Shown here piece after piece: positions 7,168-11,529 of a stretch of 11,529 nt of DNA. The translations under genes and the position numbers were made by a program. The stretch's first letter is position 1; the number at the start of each line of letters is the position of its first letter. The stretch is from Saprospiraceae bacterium. Its GTDB lineage: Bacteria; Bacteroidota; Bacteroidia; Chitinophagales; Saprospiraceae. Under the pieces are notes generated by a model that saw only the letters and a list, made by a program, of their open reading frames with translations, was not told where the DNA came from and ran no database searches. The DNA lies in contig SCUG01000535.1 in assembly GCA_004297645.1 (NCBI GenBank), positions 1-11,529 on the forward strand, read 5' to 3'.

Positions 7168-8160
7168 ATGACAAAGATTCGTGCTACAATAACCGGCGTT
7201 CATGGATATGTTCCCGCCGATATATTGAGCAATGCAGACCTTGAGAAAATGGTGGATACCAACGACGAGTGGATCCGCAGCCGCACCGGCATTCAGGAGC
7301 GCCACATTCTGAAAGGGCAAGGACTGGCCTCTTCCGACATGGGCGTAGAGGCAGCTCGCGGGCTACTCGAAAAAACCGGCACTTCGCCCGATGAAATCGA
7401 GGTGGTCATTTGCGCTACCGTCACACCAGATATGCTGTTCCCCGATACCGCCAACCTCATCGCCTATAAATTGGGCATCAAGAATGCCTTCACTTTCGAC
7501 ATCAGCGCCGCATGTTCGGGCTTTCTCTTTTCTCTAAATACCGCCGTGCGTTACATCGAATCGGGGGCTTATAAAAAGGTGCTGCTCGTGGGGGTTGACA
7601 AGATGTCCTCCATCGTGGACTACACCGACCGCTCCACCTGCATCCTATTCGGTGACGCCGCAGGTGCGGTGCTTCTCGAACCTTCCCAGGATGATGAAAC
7701 GGGCGTCATGGACGCCATCTTACACAGTGACGGGATAGGTGCGGAGCACCTTTACCAGGCTGCCGGCGGCTCCCTCCGCCCGGCTACTCACGAAACCGTG
7801 GACGCCAAACAGCATTACATCTATCAGAACGGGCGCCCGGTGTACAAAGCGGCTGTCATGTACATGACCGGTGTGGTGCAGGAAATTATGAAGAAAAATA
7901 ACCTCCATCCCGACGACGTGGCGTGGGTGGTGCCCCACCAGGCCAACCTCCGCATCATCGAAACAATGGCCCGCATGTTGGATTTCCCCATGGAGCGCAT
8001 CATGGTCAACATTCAGAAATACGGCAATACCACCGCTGCCACTATCCCGCTCTGCCTATGGGAATGGGAAAACCAGCTCAAAAAAGGCGACAAGCTTATC
8101 CTCACCGCCTTCGGCGGTGGATATACCTGGGGTGCCATTTTGGTGAAATGGGCGTATTAA
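7168..8160 (+). CDS. fabH: 3-oxoacyl-[acyl-carrier-protein] synthase III (FabH)
   Basis: A 330-residue cytosolic condensing enzyme that joins a short acyl-CoA, usually acetyl-CoA, to malonyl-ACP and so starts fatty acid synthesis. The full catalytic triad is present: Cys116 in ISAACSGF, His257 in VVPHQANLRI and Asn287 in YGNTTAATIP. The N-terminal TGVHGYVPADILSNADLEKM and DEWIRSRTGIQERH match the family, as does the C-terminal LTAFGGGYTWGA. The frame continues upstream to an ATG at 7102, but the ATG at 7168 gives the standard N-terminus and the upstream one would lie within the probable promoter. The gene is followed after 181 bp by efp, which has its own promoter candidate. Together with accB and accC downstream it forms a fatty-acid initiation cluster. 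The presence of only one FabH-type gene here says nothing about paralogues elsewhere in the genome. Confidence 0.97.
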   Translation: MTKIRATITGVHGYVPADILSNADLEKMVDTNDEWIRSRTGIQERHILKGQGLASSDMGVEAARGLLEKTGTSPDEIEVVICATVTPDMLFPDTANLIAYKLGIKNAFTFDISAACSGFLFSLNTAVRYIESGAYKKVLLVGVDKMSSIVDYTDRSTCILFGDAAGAVLLEPSQDDETGVMDAILHSDGIGAEHLYQAAGGSLRPATHETVDAKQHYIYQNGRPVYKAAVMYMTGVVQEIMKKNNLHPDDVAWVVPHQANLRIIETMARMLDFPMERIMVNIQKYGNTTAATIPLCLWEWENQLKKGDKLILTAFGGGYTWGAILVKWAY

Positions 8161-8254
8161 AATACCGGCGAGTTTATACCTCTTTGAGGTTGGAAGGCAG
8201 GTGGGCAGATGGTAGATGGAATGGTTGAGAAATGAAAAAACCAGCACTTGCAAA

Positions 8255-8284
8255 CAGTTAACTGCCGTGAAGGAACTATCTTCG
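8255..8284 (+). promoter_or_regulatory. Probable promoter of efp-accB-accC
   Basis: TATCTTCG followed by CGC (8277-8287) fits the TAnnTTTG -7 class with one change. Transcription would start near 8291, giving a leader of about 50 nt. A perfect 10-bp palindrome CAGTTAACTG (8255-8264) lies at the expected -33 area, while the nearest TTG (8248-8250) is 26 bp away, farther than usual. The palindrome may serve as a regulator site. Confidence 0.5.
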
Positions 8285-8341
8285 CGCAGCTTTTAAAAAA
8301 CCCATCATCACTTTATCATCCTAACAGAAAAAGATACAGCA

Positions 8342-8902
8342 ATGGCTAACACTTCAGATATCCGCAATGGCATGTGCATCGAGCTCAATGGCGACATTTG
8401 GACTATCATAGAATTTCAGCACGTAAAGCCAGGTAAAGGCGGCGCATTTGTACGTACCAAACTCAAATCATTGACCAAAGGGAAAGTGGTTGATAATACA
8501 TTTTCAGCAGGACATGCTATCAACGAAGTACGCGTGGAGCGGAGGGCATTTCAATACCTTTACAAAGACGACATGGGCTACCATTTTATGAACATGGACG
8601 ATTATGAGCAGGTACAACTCAATGAAAACATGCTCGAAAATCCGCAATTCCTTAAAGAAGGTATGCAGGTGGACGTGCTATTTCATGCGCAGGATAACAT
8701 ACCTCTGAACATGGAAATGCCGGCGCAAGTGACTGTACAGGTAACCTACACCGAGCCTGGCTTGCGCGGCGACACCGCCACAAACACACTCAAACCCGCC
8801 ACTGTGGATACCGGGGCAGAAGTCCGCGTCCCTCTGTTCATCAACCAGGGCGACAATATAATAGTGGATACCCGCACCGGTGGCTACCTCGGCCGGGCCT
8901 GA
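8342..8902 (+). CDS. efp: Elongation factor P (EF-P)
   Basis: A 186-residue, tRNA-shaped translation factor of normal length with three beta-barrel domains. It binds between the P and E sites of stalled ribosomes and speeds peptide bond formation at polyproline. The tip loop reads KPGKGGAF, with the modified-lysine position at Lys32 (Lys34 in Escherichia coli). It is a lysine-type EF-P, not the arginine type that is rhamnosylated, and it lacks the two-proline loop of actinobacterial EF-P. The C-terminal signature TEPGLRGDTATNTLKPATVDTG-like region (about 137-158) and the final DTRTGGYLGRA are typical. The modifying enzyme cannot be inferred here. It begins at the first ATG after an AAAAAGATACAGCA leader and is followed 43 bp later by accB, so it is probably the first gene of an efp-accB-accC operon. 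Confidence 0.97.
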   Translation: MANTSDIRNGMCIELNGDIWTIIEFQHVKPGKGGAFVRTKLKSLTKGKVVDNTFSAGHAINEVRVERRAFQYLYKDDMGYHFMNMDDYEQVQLNENMLENPQFLKEGMQVDVLFHAQDNIPLNMEMPAQVTVQVTYTEPGLRGDTATNTLKPATVDTGAEVRVPLFINQGDNIIVDTRTGGYLGRA

Positions 8903-8945
8903 GTTTTGGCAGGCCGCAGGATACTGCCACCAAAAATATTCTACC

Positions 8946-9452
8946 ATGAATTTTAAAGAAATACAGGAGTTGGTGAGGCTCCTCAATAAGTCCAATCTTG
9001 CGGAGTTCAAACTGGAGGATGGTGACTTCAAGCTCTCTATCCGCACAGCGCTCTATTCGGAAACCAAAACCGCAAAAATGGTATCTTCGGGGCCTCAGTT
9101 GGTATCTTTACCAGCCACCGCTATGCCGCCGGCTCCCGGCTCGCCCACCATCGCTGCAACGGAGACAGAAAAGCCCTCCGTAGCATCCACCATAGAAAAG
9201 CCGGAAGAAAATTATTTAGAAATCAAGTCGCCCATGGTCGGCACTTTTTACCGCTCTGCCTCTCCTGAAAAGCCCCCTTACGCAGAAGTCGGCCAAAAGA
9301 TAAGAGCCGGAGACGTCGTCTGCATCATCGAGGCAATGAAGTTGTTCAACGAAATCGAATCGGAAGTGAGCGGCACCATCGTTAAAGTGTTAGTGGACAA
9401 TGAGCACCCCGTAGAATACAACCAGGTTCTGTTTTTAGTCGAACCCGACTAA
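8946..9452 (+). CDS. accB: Biotin carboxyl carrier protein of acetyl-CoA carboxylase (AccB)
   Basis: A 168-residue carrier that holds biotin and shuttles CO2 from biotin carboxylase to the carboxyltransferase in malonyl-CoA synthesis. The N-terminal helix (MNFKEIQELVRLLNKSNLAEFKLEDGD) is typical of AccB. A proline/alanine/threonine-rich flexible linker spans about 48-88. The biotinyl domain (about 89-168) has the biotin site EAMKLFNEIE with Lys132 as the acceptor, and the thumb-like segment SPMVGTFYRSASPEKPPY found in acetyl-CoA carboxylase carriers. The frame is open back to an ATG at 8880 that would overlap efp, but the ATG at 8946 gives the family N-terminus. The stop codon lies inside a hairpin (9435-9452). 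The gene is co-directional with efp (43 bp upstream) and accC (95 bp downstream). Confidence 0.97.
   Translation: MNFKEIQELVRLLNKSNLAEFKLEDGDFKLSIRTALYSETKTAKMVSSGPQLVSLPATAMPPAPGSPTIAATETEKPSVASTIEKPEENYLEIKSPMVGTFYRSASPEKPPYAEVGQKIRAGDVVCIIEAMKLFNEIESEVSGTIVKVLVDNEHPVEYNQVLFLVEPD
9435..9452 (+). other. Hairpin spanning the accB stop codon
   Basis: TTAGTCG-AACC-CGACTAA is a perfect 7-bp stem with a 4-base loop, and its last three bases are the accB stop codon. No T run follows on the plus strand, so it is not a standard terminator. It could slow ribosomes, block 3' exonuclease or mark an mRNA processing site between accB and accC. Part of it encodes the protein's last residues, so some of the pairing may be chance. 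Confidence 0.4.
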
Positions 9453-9459
9453 CCCCGGC

Positions 9460-9493
9460 AGACAGTGAACCGCCCGCAGTGGACCTGTCTTTT
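9460..9493 (+). other. Possible attenuator-like hairpin between accB and accC
   Basis: AGACAG (9460-9465) pairs with CTGTCT (9485-9490), followed by TTT. The loop of 19 bases is long and the T run short, so any termination would be weak. It lies in the 95-bp gap between accB and accC and could lower accC expression relative to accB. Confidence 0.25.
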
Positions 9494-9547
9494 CACCTTC
9501 CACCAACCGCCGTTCAACATCTTCCGCACAGCGTCAATTGAAAAAGC

Positions 9548-10888
9548 ATGTTCAATAAAATCCTCATAGCGAACAGGGGTGAAATTGCACTTCGCATCAT
9601 TCGCACCTGCCGGGAAATGGGCATAAAAACGGTGGCCGTTTTTTCCACTGCCGATTCCGAAAGCCTGCACGTGCGCTTCGCCGACGAGGCCGTGTGCATC
9701 GGCCCGCCCCCCTCAAGAGACTCTTATCTCAACATACCGCGCATCATGGCGGCAGCCGAAATCACCAATGCCGACGCCATTCATCCGGGGTACGGCTTCC
9801 TGGCCGAAAACGCCGACTTCGCCGAAATCTGCGGCGAATACGACATCAAATTTATCGGCCCCACCCCCGCACAGATGCGCGCTATGGGGGATAAAATCAC
9901 CGCAAAATCTACTATGAAAAAAGTCGGCGTACCCGTGGTACCCGGCTCCGATGGCCTGATCACCGGCCTGAATGAGGCCGTAAAACTCGCCCATAAAATA
10001 GGCTACCCCGTTATTTTAAAAGCTACCGCCGGCGGCGGCGGCAAAGGCATGCGCATCGTGCGGAACGACGATGAATTCGACCAACAGTGGACCATGGCCC
10101 GCACCGAGGCCAAAGCCTCCTTTAGCAACGATGGCATCTACATGGAAAAATTTGTGGAAGACCCGCGCCACATCGAGTTTCAGATCGCCGGCGACAAATA
10201 CGGCAAGGTGTGCCACCTGTCCGAACGGGACTGCTCCATTCAGCGGCGCCACCAAAAACTCGTCGAAGAAAGCCCCTCACCTTTTATGACGCCGAAACTG
10301 CGAGAGAAAATGGGCAAAGCTGCCATCCTCGCCGGCAAGTCAATTAATTACGAAGGCGTGGGCACCGTGGAATTTTTGGTGGACAAACACCGCAATTTCT
10401 ATTTCATGGAAATGAATACCCGCATCCAGGTGGAGCATCCGGTGACCGAAGAAGTCATAGACCACGACCTGATAAAAGAGCAGATAAAAATTGCCGCAGG
10501 CATCCCCATTTCTGGCAAAAACTACCTCCCGATAACTCACGCCATGGAGTGCCGCATCAATGCTGAAGACCCCTTCAAAGACTTCCGCCCCTCCCCCGGC
10601 AAAATCATCTCCCTGCACACGGCCAAAGGCCACGGCGTGCGCGTAGATACCCACGTCTATGCCGGGTACGTCATCCCGCCCTATTACGACTCGCTCATCG
10701 CCAAACTCATCTGCCGGGCACAGACCCGCGAAGAGTGCATCACAAAAATGGAGCGCGCCTTAGAAGAGTTTATCGTGGAAGGTGTGAAGACGACCATCCC
10801 CTTTCACAAAAGACTTATGAAAGATGAAAAATTCCGCTCCGGCGATTTCAACACCAGCTTCCTCAATGATTTTGATTTGACGGAGTAG
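9548..10888 (+). CDS. accC: Biotin carboxylase subunit of acetyl-CoA carboxylase (AccC)
   Basis: A 446-residue cytosolic ATP-grasp enzyme of normal length. It uses ATP and bicarbonate to carboxylate the biotin on AccB. The N-terminal domain opens with FNKILIANRGEIALRIIR (2-19), and HPGYGFLAENADFAE is at 79-93. The ATP-grasp glycine loop KATAGGGGKGMR is at 158-169. Catalytic and metal residues stand in EMNTRIQVEHPVTE (288-301), including Glu288, Asn290, Arg292 and Glu296. AMECRINAED at 332-341 carries Arg336, equivalent to the biotin/phosphate-binding arginine near 338 in E. coli. The C-terminus (VEGVKTTIPFH) is that of stand-alone AccC. A Pro-Pro-Pro occurs at 53-55, where E. coli has Pro-Ala-Pro. 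GAAAAAGC precedes the ATG. This is probably the last gene of the efp-accB-accC operon. The carboxyltransferase subunits accA and accD are not in the window. Confidence 0.97.
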   Translation: MFNKILIANRGEIALRIIRTCREMGIKTVAVFSTADSESLHVRFADEAVCIGPPPSRDSYLNIPRIMAAAEITNADAIHPGYGFLAENADFAEICGEYDIKFIGPTPAQMRAMGDKITAKSTMKKVGVPVVPGSDGLITGLNEAVKLAHKIGYPVILKATAGGGGKGMRIVRNDDEFDQQWTMARTEAKASFSNDGIYMEKFVEDPRHIEFQIAGDKYGKVCHLSERDCSIQRRHQKLVEESPSPFMTPKLREKMGKAAILAGKSINYEGVGTVEFLVDKHRNFYFMEMNTRIQVEHPVTEEVIDHDLIKEQIKIAAGIPISGKNYLPITHAMECRINAEDPFKDFRPSPGKIISLHTAKGHGVRVDTHVYAGYVIPPYYDSLIAKLICRAQTREECITKMERALEEFIVEGVKTTIPFHKRLMKDEKFRSGDFNTSFLNDFDLTE

Positions 10889-10930
10889 GCCGAAGGCAGA
10901 GTAAAATTTGGATTGGGAAAAATTGGCCAC

Positions 10931-10974
10931 TCGCTCTGTTGAAAGCCACACCTATGCTTTCGAGCGATAAGTTT
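10931..10974 (+). terminator. Possible accC terminator hairpin
   Basis: A two-part stem: outer TCGCT/AGCGA (10931-10935 and 10963-10967) and inner GAAAGC/GCTTTC (10941-10946 and 10956-10961) around a 9-base loop. TAAGTTTT follows. It lies 42 bp after the accC stop. The bulge and the short T run make it weaker than a model terminator. Confidence 0.38.
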
Positions 10975-10990
10975 TGCCTATTTGAAAATT

Positions 10991-11006
10991 GCTTTGGGCC
11001 AAAAGC
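10991..11006 (-). terminator. Possible terminator hairpin of the XRE gene
   Basis: GCTTT and AAAGC flank a 6-base loop. Read on the minus strand the stem is followed by AATTTTC. It lies about 160 bp past the XRE stop codon, in the convergent region, and could act in both directions. The stem is short. Confidence 0.25.
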
Positions 11007-11167
11007 TAATGACTCAAAATATAAATTGACAGACACTCACTGTTTTCAGGAAACTTTGAAAACTTCACCTTGCTCGTTGATTAATCAAAAGACTACCGAC
11101 AAGATATCTCCGCCTCGCTGTCACGAAGGACAGAGAATGAGTGAAATTATTGGATTCTTAAAGGAAC

Positions 11168-11470
11168 CTAAACTACCCCCCCCCTGCTCAATATACTGCT
11201 CACGATAGATTTCAGCAATCTGATTTCAATTTCTAAACAATCAATCCTCTTTTGAACATCAGGAGTATCGACCTCGTCGAATAGAATGATTTCCAAAACG
11301 GGGATATCCAACACTTCTGCTATCTTTTCCAGTTTACTCCAAGTGAGTTGAATAGCACCACGTTCCAGCTTGCTATAACCATTTTGCGACATACCAAGCC
11401 GGTGTGCCATGTACTCCTGAGCATAGCCTTTTACATTGCGGAGTTTTCGGATTTTCCCGGTAACGTCCAT
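11168..11470 (-). CDS. XRE-family helix-turn-helix transcriptional regulator
   Basis: A 100-residue protein with one N-terminal Cro/CI-type helix-turn-helix domain (about 5-60). The segment AQEYMAHRLGMSQNGYSKLERG (17-38) holds the scaffold and recognition helices, and LTWSKLEKIAEVLDIPVLEI (42-61) the closing helices. Residues 71-95 (DVQKRIDCLEIEIRLLKSIV region) form a probable short coiled coil for dimer formation. Such small single-domain regulators are common in Bacteroidota; the target is unknown. A direct repeat GAGGTTTT lies 14-42 bp upstream of the ATG and could be its own operator. The C-terminus is encoded through a run of nine G, so one added or lost base would change the last residues. 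It converges on accC and has no visible partner gene; only 59 bp upstream are in the window. Confidence 0.9.
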   Translation of the reverse strand: MDVTGKIRKLRNVKGYAQEYMAHRLGMSQNGYSKLERGAIQLTWSKLEKIAEVLDIPVLEIILFDEVDTPDVQKRIDCLEIEIRLLKSIVSSILSRGGVV

Positions 11471-11483
11471 TTGGGGAAAGTTT

Positions 11484-11512
11484 GAGGTTTTTAATTAAGA
11501 TTCGGAGGTTTT
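11484..11512. promoter_or_regulatory. Direct repeat GAGGTTTT upstream of the XRE gene
   Basis: GAGGTTTT occurs at 11484-11491 and 11505-11512, exactly 21 bp apart, two helical turns. The palindrome TTAATTAA (11491-11498) lies between them. The position just ahead of the start at 11470 suits an autoregulatory operator, which is inferred from position alone. Confidence 0.35.
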
Positions 11513-11529
11513 AGGTTAGAGCTTTAAAT

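Larger units (their letters stand above)
10889..11167. other. Convergent intergenic region between accC and the XRE gene
   Basis: A 279-bp stretch into which accC (rightward) and the XRE gene (leftward) both read. It contains two terminator-like hairpins (listed separately) and a 5-bp stem CTGTC-ACGAAG-GACAG at 11118-11133. A plus-strand ORF starting at 10939 runs across these and into the antisense of the XRE gene, has no recognisable content, and is not called. Confidence 0.55.

Noticed and set aside
8880..8945. 22-residue N-terminal extension of AccB overlapping efp
   Set aside because: AccB proteins start with the MNFKEIQ-type helix; the upstream codons have no family resemblance.
10939..11208. 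89-codon plus-strand ORF after accC
   Set aside because: It spans two terminator-like hairpins, runs into the antisense of the XRE gene and has no recognisable composition or motif.
1..11529. Mobile element, CRISPR array, toxin-antitoxin pair or tRNA
   Set aside because: No transposase, integrase, long terminal repeats, spaced identical repeats or tRNA-like fold was seen. The XRE gene has no adjacent toxin in the window, and its upstream neighbour lies outside it.

Overview
The window looks like a chromosomal segment of a Bacteroidota bacterium, most likely a Saprospiria-like lineage (Lewinella/Haliscomenobacter type). Three things point there: a PorZ-family component of the type IX secretion system (T9SS) that carries its own T9SS sorting domain, a large secreted HYR-module protein of the kind common in that group, and the order fabH-efp-accB-accC. 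A -7-like element of the TAnnTTTG class precedes efp. No rRNA, tRNA, IS element or CRISPR array was seen. The assignment rests on protein-family resemblance read by eye.

Layout. Positions 1-3036 (minus) hold a very large secreted, cysteine-rich, HYR-type protein. Its frame is open for 1012 codons and runs off the left edge. Positions 3037-3761 are non-coding, with a probable porZ terminator, tandem inverted repeats and a weak promoter candidate. Positions 3762-6074 (minus) are porZ and 6128-6742 (minus) nadD, probably one transcript with nadD first. Positions 6743-7167 form a divergent control region containing an 18-bp palindrome and two tandem inverted repeats just ahead of fabH. The plus strand then carries fabH (7168-8160), efp (8342-8902), accB (8946-9452) and accC (9548-10888). 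At the right end a small XRE-type regulator (11168-11470, minus) converges on accC.

How the genes relate. AccB and AccC are the biotin carrier and biotin carboxylase of acetyl-CoA carboxylase, which makes malonyl-CoA. FabH uses malonyl-ACP to start fatty acid chains. EF-P, encoded between them, rescues ribosomes at polyproline, and AccC is the only protein in the window in which I see a Pro-Pro-Pro. On the left, PorZ belongs to the T9SS surface-attachment machinery, and the neighbouring HYR protein is a plausible substrate of that system, although its C-terminal sorting domain would lie outside the window.

Most of the window is recognisable housekeeping or known secretion families. The less explained parts are the structured non-coding stretch upstream of the HYR gene, the repeat-rich fabH control region, the stop-codon hairpin between accB and accC, and the G9 tract at the end of the XRE gene. 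I see no clear evidence for a wholly new system.
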